From: Hericium rajendrae
Lineage: Eukaryota > Basidiomycota > Agaricomycetes > Russulales > Hericiaceae
Reading direction: 5' to 3'
DNA length: 64,000 bases
Assembly (NCBI GenBank): GCA_033439255.1
Contig: CM065879.1
Coordinates: 3,788,501-3,852,500, forward strand
Shown here: positions 9,046 to 20,512 of the stretch, one piece after another
Layout of the letters: each line of letters begins with the position of its first letter
Position numbering within the stretch: position 1 is the first letter of the stretch
Position numbers and translations under genes: made by a program
Notes under the pieces: generated by a model
The model's input: the letters and a program-made list of their open reading frames with translations, nothing else
What the model was told of the DNA's origin: nothing
Database searches by the model: none

Positions 9046-10530
9046 ATGTCGACCGACCAGTCTCTCTATCGCATCAAGGGTTCGATCAATAACTATCCCT
9101 GGGGCGCGAAAGGCTCCTCTTCCCTAGTGGCCCAGCTCGCGCCGAACTCAATCGGGCCATCGTTCAAATTGGAGGAGGATAAGCCATACTCCGAGGTGCG
9201 CATAGAGTCTCTTCGCAGAACCCCAAGTCGCTCAGGCCACACAGCTATGGATAGGCACGCATCCGCACGGGCCCGCCCACCTCCTTTCAGAGGCGCAATC
9301 TCTTCAGGAACTCATCACCTCTAATCCGGTACACCATCTCGGCCTAGGCGTCCTCCACAAGTTCAAATACCATCAGCTGCCCTACTTGTTTAAAGTCCTT
9401 TCCGTCGGACGCGCGCTGCCGCTGCAAGCGCACCCGTCCAAGCCACTCGCGCACGAGCTGCACAGGAAGGACCCGGCGCAGTTCGTTGACAGCAACTACA
9501 AGCCGGAGATCGCAGTTTCCATCGGCGCGAATGGGTCCGTGGAACAATTCCCCGGACTGCCGCTGCTTCACGGCGATAATAGGGGCGAAGACGCCACGGG
9601 CGTCGCGTTCACAGGTTTCGTAGGCTTCCAGCCGCTGGAGCAGATCGCATATACGCTCGACCACACCCCTGAGCTTCGGAACGCGATTGACAATCATCGA
9701 GCTCGTCGCCAAGTTCATCCGGGATCCTCAGCCTGCCGGGCTGAAAGAAGTCTACTCTGACTTGCTCAACCGCGGTGCGAAGGAGAAAGACGCCGTCGCG
9801 GCGCAGATATCTGCGTATCTTAAACGCGTCGCCAGTTCAAGCCAAGAAATCGACTCGAACGGCGAGGGCCAAAGGCGGCTGCGTGCATTTGGAAAGGTTG
9901 CGCGGAAGGTGGACGGCGAGTATCAAGGCGACGTGGGCGTGTTCGCCACCGTGTTCTTCCTGAATCTCGTCCAGCTACGGCGCGGCGAAGCCGTCTTCAT
10001 CGACGCGGACGAGATCCATGCTTACCTCGAAGGCGGTGCGTGTCAAACGAAATTATTTGCATCTTCACCCGACTGTATGCGCGTTCTGACACACTATATG
10101 CGCGTTGTAGATATCATCGAGTGCATGGCGACGTCCGATAACGTCCTCAACGCCGCCTTTCCGCCGCCGCGGCCAGGTGAGAAGGTCGACGAGCTCGGCT
10201 CGTTCGAGCGCACGCTCAATTACACCGCCGCGCCGCCCGCGCACTGGGCGCTCCCGACGACGCCGTTCATGGGCCACACGACGGCGTATCGCCCTCCGCT
10301 TGAGGAGTTCATCGTGCTGCGCACGTCGCTCGCAGGCTTTCCGGAGAGTCTTGGGTGCGTGGGACCGATGGTGGGGATCGTGTTGAAGGGGGCGGCGAAA
10401 GTTTATGGTGGGTGCGGAGCAGGAGCTAGTGGATAGAGGCGGGGTCGTGTTTGTGAGCGCGGGAAGTGAGGTGGTGGTCGAAGCTCAAGGTGATTGGGCG
10501 GAAATCTGGTGGGCAACTTGCGAGACTTGA
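9046..10530 (+). CDS. mannose-6-phosphate isomerase (type I), two frameshifts
   Basis: This zinc enzyme interconverts mannose-6-P and fructose-6-P and feeds GDP-mannose and cell-wall glycan synthesis in the cytosol. Exon 1 (9046-9195) encodes NYPWGAKGSSS. A 49-nt intron 9196-9244 joins KPYSE to LWIGTHPHGPA. The second exon shows FKVLSVGRALPLQAHPSKPL, then KPEIAV and FIDADEIHAYLEG. Intron 10036-10110 restores EGDIIECMATSDNV. The frame slips by one base near 9688 and again near 10407. In the third frame the expected C-terminus (FVSAGSEVVVEAQGDWAEIW) continues to TGA 10528-10530. Every part of the family is present, so either the gene died recently or two bases are wrong. Decayed extra copies lie near 16.5 and 48.5-49.1 kb. 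Confidence 0.88.
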
Positions 10531-10866
10531 AGCTTGTAGCTCGAGGGCTCGAGGAGTGAAGGACTCTCCCCTGCCGGGCATGAGATTGTATCGTTAGCGT
10601 TCGGAATCGGAATGAGCATTTGTCTAGTTGTGTCAGAAGCAGATGTAATGAAACGCATTGCAGTTTATCATCTGTGAGATAGTCATCGCGAGGGCTCGCC
10701 TGGAGGCACTGCATATTATCATGGATGCATACAGCGTCTATACGGCTTGAGAACGATTTCATGAGTCAGATACACATAAAACAAGAAAACGGCAAGGAAA
10801 GAGTTGTAGACAGTCGCATACTGTACATGAGCTGCGTTCCTTCGGGTGTCCGATACGCTCCTCCGA
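10531..10866. other. 3' intergenic between convergent genes
   Basis: Short spacer shared as 3' flank by MPI and the minus-strand F-box pseudogene. Nothing is recognised in it. Confidence 0.4.
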
Positions 10867-12465
10867 CTACTCGCAATGGCAACCAGACAGATGAACTTGG
10901 CTTGTGTGGGGAAAAATCGCCTCCAGAAAAAGCCTCACGAAGGCCTTGTATCCCGTAATATCGACTGGTGAGTGATACAGCAATTTGAGAGCAACTGACG
11001 TCTTCACGGTCCCGCCAGGACCATGGCCCCAAGTGCGGTGAGGTGTCTGCATGTTCGCCCAAGCGCTCGATTCCGCGGCGACTGTCAGCATGAGCCTCTC
11101 GATGTATGGGCAGTTCTGAGCGATCGGCGTCAAACCGGGCAGTGTCACTTTGGACAAAGGGGGTTCATGACCTGTTTGCAGCTTGAGGCGCCTGAGGTTG
11201 GGCCAAGCGGTTGAAATCTCCTTCAACAGCGCGTCATCCCAAATTAAGACGCAACTCTCGATTTCGCAAACTTCCATCCTGCGGAAAGCCAAGAGCGGTC
11301 GGAGGATGTCCAAGGCAGGGGCCGTAGGATAGGGCGTAAAAGGGTCTGTGGGTAAGCCGGAAGGATTCCTTCCTTCCTTCCATCTCGATAGATAAAGATT
11401 TCAATGCATCCGGAGAACAGGAAAGAGTCAGTGCATCAATGAACGCATGAGTCTCAGGTATGGTGCTGCAGTTGTAAACCTCTAACCCAAGACTTTGCAA
11501 GTCATGACGCCTGTGGAATCCGCGAAACAAGGCTGCATGATCGTGCAAATTCTCGGCGGACCAACTAAGATGCTGTAGAACGGGAAACTCCAGAGGACGG
11601 ATAAGTGATGCAGTTACGTCTGCCATTTGAAAGCCCTTTGGGGAAAAGTACCCCTGTAGGGTATGAAGCCGTCGCATCTTGGATAGGCAAAGCCATCCGT
11701 CGCTAGATGGCTCTGCATATAAAACGACATGAGATGGAGATGGCAGAGACGAAATCACCAGAGCGATCTGGTCGCCACTATCCGTCGGCTCGCCACCTGC
11801 AGGAGCCAGTTCCAGATATTCGAGATTCGGACAAGCATCCTTCACGGACCACAGGACTACGGACAACGGCCCATGAGACTCCAATTGCCATTCCGGAAGG
11901 GTCAGTGAGAGAGACGTAAGTTTCTCTCCCACAAGTAACTGGAAACATGAGAAAGAGTAGAGATCGTTGCCTCCAATGGCCCAATCAAGGACACGGAGGT
12001 TGGGAAAAGGTAATCAATGGCTGGCAAATCCGAGGAAAATTATGCGCCAATATTCTTTGTCGATAGCGCCTGAAGCTGAGACCGACATGAGTTTTACGCG
12101 TGTCGCATAATAATCAAATCGTCTATGATCAGCGACTTTGAACGATTGAATGAGATCCTTAGAGGCAGACTTTTTCAATATATTCGCTACTAATTAATCT
12201 GTGAGACTTACCATGTTGTCGCTGTCTCTTGTAGCCCAGCTGAACCTTTCGGATCTGAGGGCCCAAAAAACTGCCGAAGCGCACGCGGCGTCTCAAGCGA
12301 TCCCCACAGAGTATCTAGGCCTGGTTCCAAAAAATGTTTTGACGACAGTGTCAATGCCAATACGGTTTTCCGATCTATGTTTGCGGGCCGATGGGCATAA
12401 GATGACCAAGTAAACTCCTCGAGGACTTGAAGAATGATTTCGGGGAGCTGAAGGCACCGATGCAT
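10867..12465 (-). pseudogene. F-box/LRR-like protein, subfamily B, dead copy
   Basis: Starts MHRCLQLPEIILQVLEEF at 12465 and ends at 10867. The N-terminus fits the fungal F-box pattern (..IPEI..VL....F..KxFLEPxLDTLW); the rest is the leucine-rich, LRR-like body of the family (PNLEYLEL, PNLRRLKL). Exon 1 ends at a GTAAGT donor near 12213, but in the wrong phase compared with its paralogues. In exon 2 an in-frame TGA interrupts the reading just before the PFPNLRVLDW segment, near 12024. The frame shifts again near 11375 at a (GGAA)4 run, after which DILRPLLAFRRMEVCEIESC continues. At least two frameshifts plus one nonsense codon make this a pseudogene. Its closest relative is the copy at 43.8 kb. 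F-box proteins normally bring substrates to SCF ubiquitin ligases. Confidence 0.75.
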
Positions 12466-13180
12466 TCCAGATCCGTCAACTCAGTCCTGCGCCAGATAGA
12501 CTATTAGTTTCGAAATTGCTGCTCGATATATGCGGATATATGCGACCTTACTGACCTAGCGCTAAGATGTCCTAGTCAACGCGCAAACAAGCCCTTCATG
12601 TAACGTGGCGAGCGATTTCACAGCGCCGTCTCGTTGTATGCTTCGAGACGGACGTTTAAAAAGATGACCAAAAGGCGGGTCCTCGTTCCTGATGAGTGCA
12701 GCAAGGTTGAAGTTGGGGAGCCGGCTGTTCGAAGACGTCGCACGGTCAGAGTCCAAAAATTCGAGGCGAGTCGAGGACGTGTCGATAGTCGAGGACTGGC
12801 CTTTGCAGGAGGGAAGGAACTTCAACTTAGATCTAAAATACTAATCAAAGAAGGAAGCAGTAATTTCACACGTGCCCGACGCGTGCATTGACAACGCGCC
12901 GTTGACGCAGGTTGACGCGCCGCGTCAAAGACTCGAGCGGCTGTCAAAGCAAGCCACCACCCGGAGACCTCGCCAGACGTGTCTTTAAGACCTTTACGTT
13001 GCTCACCATCACGACCATATATATAGGTTGTGTGTCATTGCAATCGTCAACGAAAGCCGAACGTGCAAGCAGAACCACCTGTTCAACCGGCCCTCCGCGA
13101 CTCGGAACCCCACTCGAGTGAGTTATTCTATATTGCGGGAAGGTGTTCTACCTCATCTCACGCCTTGTTCCACAGCGAGG
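12466..13180. promoter_or_regulatory. divergent promoter region with family-shared element
   Basis: This head-to-head spacer lies between two F-box genes. At about 12855-12905, read on the minus strand, is a GC-rich element, CGCGTCGGGCACGTGTGAAA. It recurs at about 43412-43440 and 48272-48300 upstream of other F-box copies, next to a string of TTGACGCG-like words. It is conserved between paralogues, but no function is proven. Confidence 0.45.
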
Positions 13181-14748
13181 ATGCATAGGTGCTTACAGAT
13201 TCCGGAGATATTTCTGGCCATTCTGGATAGTCTAGGAGAAGCAAGGAGCAATTTCCTTTATACCAACTTCGAAATCGGACGCAACCACCCAGCGTGCAAG
13301 TCTGACTGCTTTGCTCTGGCGCTGACTTGCAAGCAGTTTCTAGAACCTGCGCTTGATTCTCTATGGATGAACGTGCCTTCCATTCGCCCACTGATGACCA
13401 TATTTCTCAACGTCAAGTATTCTGAATGTAAGAGCTTGAAAGATCTTCGCGACATGAAGGTGAGCACTTTGTCAATTGCTTCCCCTCTACGTGGCTCAAA
13501 TCTGGCTCTCAATCAGGTAACTCTCCCTCTGGTAGCCGAGAACGACAGGATCGATCGCTTCGCATACTATGCTCGTCGTATATGGGTGCTTGGTGTCAGT
13601 TCGGAGGATATGGTGCCACCTATCTGCCATATTCTAGGAACGACAAGGTCCTCTCCTACTTTGCGTCCCGTATTCCCAAAGCTACGCTTTCTGGAATGGT
13701 CTGTCCATGAGCCGGAGCCCTTCTCATACATTATGCTCTTTGCTGGCCCATCGTTGTGGTACCTCGAGATCTATCCGGGCAGCTGGTGTCCCTCTGCTAG
13801 GGACTCCATTTTCCACAGCCTTTCGACTCTGGCGGCATTTTCTCCTCGTCTCGGACACCTCCGCATTGGCGATCGTGATTGCGAAGGCGAAGACAATACC
13901 GGGCAAACAGCTTTAATCCTTTCTGCCCTACCGTCACTGACTGAAGTCGGCATCATGACGGAGGTCTCAGCCGAGTCTTTTCGTTATCTAGCGAAGATGC
14001 CTCAACTTCGATCGCTCTCAATTGCCTTCTTTTGCGAGTTTGAGGTGTCGTGGATGACGCTCGAACCAGCCGCGCATTCCTTTCCCATGCTCAAGGTCTG
14101 AGTTTTGATTTCGGGGACGTGCTGCACTATGCCAAGTTCTTCAACTCCCTCCAAAAGCCTCTTGATCTCGAAGACCTACACCTGACATCTGATCAAACTC
14201 CAAGTGCATCCGAACTCGACGTTTTAGTCAAATCAATTCACAAAGCTTGTTCTCCAACGACATTGAGCTCTTTCTACTTCCGTTCTGAACAGAAATTCTG
14301 CGAAGAGCCTTCAAGTTCTCCATTCAACAATATGTTATTCTCTCCATTCCTTGTCTTCCGGAAGATGGAATCCTTCTCAGTTGTTGTCCCCAAAGCTTCT
14401 TGGGATGATACGCTCCTTGACACTTTTGCCAATTCTTGGCCCAACCTAAGGATACTCATGCTGGACACGGCGTGCAGATGCTCGAATAACTGTAAATTCA
14501 CAATTGGTGGACTTTATCCTCTTGCTAAACATTGCGACCATCTTCGAAGGCTTACGGTGCCTTTGTCCTTGTCGGACGTCGACATCGGGAGCCTCCCGAA
14601 ACGAGACTGGGATAAACCAAGTAATCGGTATGAAACACGGATCTACGTAGGTCATGGCCAAGAAATACCGTCGGACATATTAGCATATCTCGAAGATATT
14701 TTCCCCTCCCTTACCGTGGGTGAGAGATATTCAGCATCAACCTGCTAA
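13181..14748 (+). pseudogene. F-box/LRR-like protein, subfamily A, one frameshift
   Basis: ATG 13181 opens MHRCLQIPEIFLAILDSL, the F-box-like segment, followed by ALALTCKQFLEPALDSLW. A 57-nt intron 13460-13516 at DMK/VTL has the same position as in the copies at 17.3 and 47.7 kb. The body carries the LRR-like blocks PKLRFLEWSVHE, FAGPSL, SFPMLK, then DFGDVLHYAKFFNSL, ASWDDTLLDTFANSWPNLR and LPKRDWDKPS near the end. After SFPMLK the frame hits TGA at 14099-14101. The correct frame resumes one base off, so a single missing base, probably a G in AAGG, accounts for it. It is otherwise complete (about 500 aa). A consensus error is as likely as true loss. Probable role: substrate receptor of an SCF ubiquitin ligase. 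Confidence 0.72.
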
Positions 14749-14809
14749 TTTTCCATCGGCGAGCAAGTTGCCTCTTCCATCTATTGCGCATCAAGACTAA
14801 TTACCACGC

Positions 14810-15700
14810 AGTTCGTTCGAGGCCCTCCGCTTCAAATCTATTACCAACTCACGGCGACTTGTGGGATTTCGTGGACTTCAGATTAGAAGAGTAGTATAGT
14901 TCAAGCTGGGCGAGGATTTGGACGTCGAGACTCGATTAAGCGCAAAGACTATCTGGCTGTGAACAATTTACGGTGCATCTAACATTTCGAACTTGGAACG
15001 AAGTACATCGAGGACTCACCGATCAGTAGCGTAGCCATCGGAGCTCGGCGGGACATACGACGCACTGTACGCCGACATCGTGTCCATCGCGCTCTCGAGC
15101 ACATAGTCACCCGTCGCAGACCGCCACACTCTCGCCGCCTGAATGAAAGATGCAGATGTGTCGTCTGGCATTGATGTGCATCTGTGGCTCCAGGACCCGC
15201 GTTAACTACCCAGCTCAACACCGTCTGAACCCAGGGCGATAGCGTTGCATGTACGTCTCGTGTCGGGGCCAGAATCGGGGATGGTGTGCTTGGATCGCGG
15301 ATCGCGACATTGTGCGGTGTCTCCGGTATACCAGCTAACCCTTGACATGGTCTTAGCATCGCGCGAACATCCATGCTGCTCGATGACGATGTGATACCGA
15401 CGACATTGCCGTTTAATGGAGGTGAAGCCGATGAGTTATCAAACATACCAGCAGACTACTGTTCGGTGATGAGAACGACCGAAAGGACATCTGGGGAGCC
15501 CTGCCAGTGATACAGTACTCCTCACGCAAGATCGTGTAAGTACTAAGACTGGTGGAAAGGTGCTGATCATCATACATGAGCAAGCATGGCCAACGTGACA
15601 AAAAGGACAGTGATCGGACATACTAGCTGCGCGAGTGTTGAAAGGTGCAGCAGAAAGCAATCGTTCAATCTCGAGATGAACGATAGGCCCGTGTCGCATA
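14810..15700. pseudogene. decayed downstream unit of the F-box A gene
   Basis: At 14815-15140 on the plus strand, broken frames encode FEALRF, DFVDFRLEE and RRRPPHSRRL-like pieces that match a longer minus-strand frame at 45859-46332 (FKALRF, DIVDFRLEGW). On the minus strand at 14979-15446 a frame beginning MFDNSSASPPLNGN matches one at 45637 (MFDHSSASFPSKGN) and debris near 19320-19460. The same gene remnants therefore follow three F-box A/B copies, which marks a segmental duplication unit. The ancestral product is not recognised. Confidence 0.5.
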
Positions 15701-16079
15701 CCGTCGCCGACGTTTCATCGACGAGGGCTAGCATCGGCTTGCTGACAAGTTCAGTTGCTTAGGCTGGCTTCGAACACTCTGCTCGATATATGCGCACCTA
15801 CTGACGTAGTGATAGATTACAGTACTTATAGGCCTGCATTGTTGTGCCAAAACGTCAGCTAGTGATCAACTGAAGAGTAACTAGGAAGCAATAAACCTAT
15901 AGCTTTTGAGGAGCAGCTTAGACTTGGGATGGGCCAATATATGATGCCGAAATCGAGTCTGCGAGCGTATCCATGAACGCATGGTATCCTATGGTATCGC
16001 ACACATTGAATGCAGGATCAAGTGATACGCCTGGCCAACAGGCACCAACTCGACACCGGCGCTAATTCATGTCAGACGC
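15701..16079. other. intergenic, duplicated spacer
   Basis: Short words such as TGCTCGATATATGCG are shared with the spacer near 12520. No gene is visible. Confidence 0.35.
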
Positions 16080-16740
16080 GCCCGAGGGCCGACGCGTTCT
16101 TGAACTTCTTCCTGACCATTTCCAGGCAATTTTTTGTCGCTGTTCCCCTCACCGACATGAATCGAACCACGCTCAACCTGTCAGCACCACAGGTCCAGTC
16201 AGTCCATTGTCTCTGCCTAGTCACCATTGAATGTGACCTGTCCCCACAACGCGCTAGTACCTGTGTTCAGAAGCTGGGTATTCACAAAACGTCTGCGCAC
16301 CTCGTCTGGCATGCTTTCCAGGTTCAGTGTCAACACTCGTCTGAGGACATGAGCAAATAGACACCGCGGACACGGACGTATTTGGCGATGTTCCTTCCTT
16401 CTTCCTACTCCGCGTCTCGCCTGCTCGCCGCAGCTCAGCCAGTTTCGGCACGGATAGTATTGTGAGCCCTGACTCGTCCTTAAGCACGGACAGGCTATCA
16501 GGACGCGGTTATGCGATACTTTCTGGGATGCGTTTGAGTCCGTCCGCAATCCTACGGACACCACTGCACACACGAGCTACGACAGACGCAGGATCATGTT
16601 TATGAGGGTGAGGAGATGATGGCCGAAGCTCAAAGGGATGGGCGAAGACTGGTGGGCAATGTGCAGTGCTTGAAGACTTCCCGGCAGAAGTCGGCACTTC
16701 CTTCTGGTCGCTCAGTTTGTATCTCTAAGCCTGCACAATC
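16080..16740 (+). pseudogene. chimeric Rtt106/MPI pseudogene, copy 1
   Basis: At 16155-16235 a plus-strand frame reads DMNRTTLNLSAPQVQSVHCL, a decayed match to the Rtt106-like N-terminus at 43 kb (DADRTALSSLSTPQIQSIDY). At about 16510-16690 the DNA matches the last 150 bp of MPI, for example GGCCGAAGCTCAA and TGGTGGGCAA, with many changes. The same order (Rtt106 piece, then MPI piece) occurs at 48.4-49.56 kb. Both copies sit upstream of a subfamily A F-box gene. Confidence 0.6.
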
Positions 16741-17061
16741 GAAGGTATCTTGATTTCCATTGCGAGCGTCGAACTCGCGGACCGTACGTAAAATTCCCGG
16801 ATGTCACGGTACTCGATGGACATTTCGTTGAACTGCCACTTTCGCTCTTCCTAAACGTCTGAGCTCTGATCAAGCCTCGAGGTCAGTATGCGCCATGTTC
16901 ATTGTGCATGCCTCATACTAACTACTTAACAGTGCACTCATCTAGTCTCATCAACGATTCCGAGTCAGTGGTACTCCGTCAAACCAGCTTTCCAGCCTTT
17001 TTTGAGTGAGTTTTTATTGTGATGGTTTACTGCCTCGTCTGACATATTGCCCACTACGAGA

Positions 17062-18632
17062 ATGCATAGGTGTTTACAGGTTCCCGAGATCTTTTTGAAT
17101 GTCCTGGATCAACTGGATGTAGACAAAAACTATGGAAAATGCTACATCCTAAAACTTGAGAATGGCCGACACTACTTCGTATATCCGCCATGCAAGTCCG
17201 ATTGCCTTGCCCTGGCGCTCACATGCAACCAGTTTCTGGAACCGGCGCTGAATGCTCTCTGGGTCCATTTGACCTCCATTCGTCCACTACTGGCAATCTT
17301 GCTGAACGTCAAGTATGCCAATTGGGAGAAGGAGTTGGGCAACATGAATGTGCGTACTTTGCTGATAAGTTTATTGTCCACTTTGCTCATAATACTCTGA
17401 ATCAGATCACATTTCCCTCACGAGTCGAACACTTTCAAATAGATCGGTTCGCGTTTTACGCTCGTCGCATACGAGCTCTTTGTGTTGGCTCGTCGGAGGA
17501 CATGACACCATCAGTTTGTCGTATTCTAGGCACCACCAGATTCTTTCCATTCCGGCCCATATTTCCCAAACTTCTTTGTCTAGAATGGACTGTCGACGAG
17601 GTGACGATACTTCCATACATCACACTTTTTGTCGGTCCGTCGCTGCAGGCCCTCACCATCTTTCCGGTCACATGGAGCTCCGTATTCGACGAATTCATTT
17701 TTCACAGCATTTCAACCCTAGCGACCTCTTGTCCTCGTCTCGAGATCCTCCTCATCGATGATAGTTACTGCGAAGATGAAGATAGCGGCCAACAGACCAG
17801 CCTTGTCCTCTCTGCCTTGCCATCATCATTAGCGAGGGTGGACATCGCCACATCGGTCTCGAACAATGCACTCCTTTGTCTAGCGGAGATGCCCCAACTT
17901 CGTTCGCTCACAATTCGCTTTTATAATCAGGAGTCTTCGTGGACGTCAATCCTGCCTACGGGACCCTCTTTCCCTATGCTTCAGAAAATCAAATTCGAAT
18001 GGGGAGAAGTACTCGACTATGCCAGATTCTTCAATTCCTTCCATGGCCGTCGCAATATCCGGAAAATCAGTCTCGATTCCGTGGAGTATCCAAGTGCGCC
18101 ACAGTTCGACACTCTAGTCAAATCGATCGGAGAATCTTGCTCTCCGACAAGTTTGAAGGTTTTCTCGCTTTGCACAAGCTCAGGAGATATCGAGCAGGAA
18201 GAGCCGTTGTCGCTTTTCACGATAAACAGCAAATCATTCTCTCCATTCGTCGCCTTTCAAAATATGGAATCATTCGACGTTCGGGTATACGAGTCGCTTT
18301 GGGATGACGAACTCCTGGAAGCCTTCGCTAAAGCCTGGCCTAATTTGCGAAGGCTTTCGTTAGACTGCAATCAGCAACATCCATCTAGATTCACACTCCA
18401 CGGTCTATATCCTCTTGCTAAAAATTGTCGCCATCTTGAATTCCTCGGGTTGCACTTGTCGCTTTTAGATATTGATGCTGGGAAGCTACGCAAGCGAGAT
18501 TGGGACAAGCCAAGTGTTGCGCACGAAATGGAGATCAGTCTTTATCATCCGAGGCCAGATTTAGACGAGGATGTGGTGTCGTACTTGGCAGATATCTTTC
18601 ATATTTCCGACACAGACGGTTTGCGGCAATGA
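17062..18632 (+). CDS. F-box/LRR-like protein, subfamily A, intact
   Basis: Exons 17062-17349 and 17406-18632 around a 56-nt intron (GTGCGT..ATCAG) give 504 aa. Residues 1-20 (MHRCLQVPEIFLNVLDQL) and the segment LALTCNQFLEPALNALWVHL form the F-box-like region that would bind Skp1. The remainder is a run of LRR-like strands: FPKLLCLEWTV, FVGPSLQALTIFP, CPRLEILLI, MPQLRSLTI, SFPMLQKIKFEWGE, AWPNLRRLSLD, and finally KRDWDKPS. There is no transmembrane segment. A preceding TTG five codons upstream is ignored in favour of the conserved ATG. It shares all blocks with the copies at 13.2 and 46.5-48.0 kb and lies between a chimeric pseudogene and decayed downstream debris. Probably a substrate-recognition subunit of an SCF ligase; the target is unknown. 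Confidence 0.82.
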
Positions 18633-20335
18633 CCTATGTCATTCCTCTGTCGCTGCTGCGAGACAGTGAGACACTCGACATTTGTTCCTCGTAGCTGCGG
18701 CGATTCAGTTGTATTGTGTTGGTGCGTATTCATCCTGTCGATCTACTATTTTGCGTCAAGACTGATTATCGTGTCGTTTGTTAAAGGCCCTTCGCCTTTT
18801 ATCTTGACGTACCGACTTTACGGCTTGTACACCATGCACGCATGTTTGAAGGGTGGTTTCTTGTTATTCCTGGCAGAGCAGAAGTCGTTACACGGGAAGA
18901 TGTGATTGATTGTCAGCGTACCGTTCGCGTACAAAGCGTGAACGATTAGGTTTCATTTCATTCATATAACATGCATGCATTAGGACGACTCTTCCTCCAA
19001 CTCGTCGTCGTCCCAATCACGTTCGGGCATCTCCATGTCGTCCGTTCAAGTGCTTGACCCTGTACAGACTTCTAGTTCGACATGTTTGATACAAAAGCAA
19101 TACTCACTGATCGCTCGCATGGTCATCGTGGATCGACAAAGCGCACGGCGCGCTCCACGCCAACATCGTGCCCATCGCGCGCTGTGTGCGCGCCCGTGCC
19201 TTGCCTGGCCCAGACTTGGAGGATGGTGGGCCTGAATTGCAGATCGGCACAATGCAGTACTTAATGCTCTCGGCTTCTTAGCGAATACTGTTTGCAGTAC
19301 GCGTGGTATGATACCAGCATTGGATGAGCCTCCGCGCTGCTCGATAGCAAGGAGATATCACGGCGTCATCCTTTGACGGAGAGGAGGCCGATAAGTGGTT
19401 CCAAAGACCATTCCTCAGCGATGAGAATGTCCGAGAGACATCTGGTGGACCCAGCTAGCGAGACTCACAGAAGATCGAGTAAACTCCTATGGAAGAGGTA
19501 CAAATCACCATACGTGAGCAAGCTTGGCCGACGTGATGAAGAAGCAATCAATCGGACATACTAGCTGACGATGGTTCGGACGTGCTTGATCCCGAGATGA
19601 ACAACAGGCAGGCTGTGTGTGGTAGACGATGCACCGAGACGAATCCCCGATTAGCGTATCCTCCGCGTCGGACGTACCGACTTGGCTTGTACGAATGGCC
19701 CGTTGGCAAGACCCACACTGGTCCGAAAAGACGATATACCAACAGGCGTAAGCTGGCAGATTGTGGGTAGGTTGTCAAGGAGCCAATGCAACATGCCGTG
19801 AAACAGCGAACTTCTTCATCCTCAGCGTCCATGATCATCTTTCATATAACGCTGCAGACTCGAGGATAGAACTCCGCAGCGTTAAATGAGCCGATATCTG
19901 AACGAGGTGGTACGGGGGCATATTGCTGCCGTCACTGGTTGATTGCGAGTCGCGTGGTCGAGGAGACTGGAATCTGAAGGCTAGATCTTCTACTCGCTAA
20001 ACAGGCGACAGTGGTCGAAGAGCTTGTGAGCACGCGAGGTACTTCTTGAAAGCATCAAGACATTGGACAATTGGTTTGTATACTGTGAAAACCGGACCGG
20101 GAGGGAAGGCGGCCTGCGAAAATGGGGTGATGAGGTGTCAAACAGATACTCACAAGCAAAAAGCTTCACATTGCGCACGACGACACGCAGGTCGGTGCTG
20201 GCGATAGACGTAAGTGGACGCCGTGTTGCACAGTGTCGCCGACGTTTCATCGACCGTCGGCTGGGGACACCTAATCGGCATTTGTATCCAGGGACAGCCA
20301 TTCGCACGCTCGCCAGCATCGCGCGCTCATAAGCG
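18633..20335. other. duplication debris and probable kelch promoter
   Basis: Near 18780 a fragment resembles the FKALRF downstream gene. At 18975-19035, minus strand, the DNA reads as EMPERDWDDDELEEESS, a remnant of a subfamily B F-box C-terminus. At 19320-19460, minus strand, it matches the MFDNSSAS unit. Everything is broken. The last few hundred bases before 20336 would be the original promoter of the kelch gene. Confidence 0.45.
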
Positions 20336-20368
20336 ATGCCCGCCCTTCCCTCTTCTTTGACTTCTTTA
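20336..20368 (+). other. severed 5' end of the kelch-repeat gene
   Basis: ATG at 20336 reads MPALPSSLTSL and ends in codon TTA, whose TA is the transposon target. Removing 20369-24424 and one TA joins this frame exactly to CTC CCG ACC CCG at 24427, in the frame of the kelch gene. This strongly suggests the original start codon. Confidence 0.72.
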
Positions 20369-20418
20369 CAGTGCTTTGCATATGAAACTGCAGTCGACGC
20401 GCCAATATTTTTGTTTGT
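20369..20418 (+). repeat. left terminal inverted repeat
   Basis: 50 bp, matching the right end in inverse orientation except one A/G. Read outward, it contains ATG CAA AGC ACT G, a start codon facing the flank. Confidence 0.92.
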
Positions 20419-20512
20419 AGTAGCCAAATAGTCACAATATGTCACAGATTTGTCACCCATCAATACCAGTTGTGTCGCGGCGCGACGGCGGTGACCTCAC
20501 CATACGTTCAGT

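Noticed and set aside
19990-20463. Minus-strand frame spanning the left transposon end
   Set aside because: It crosses the TIR; the matching peptide at 24.37 kb arises only because the TIR is repeated there.
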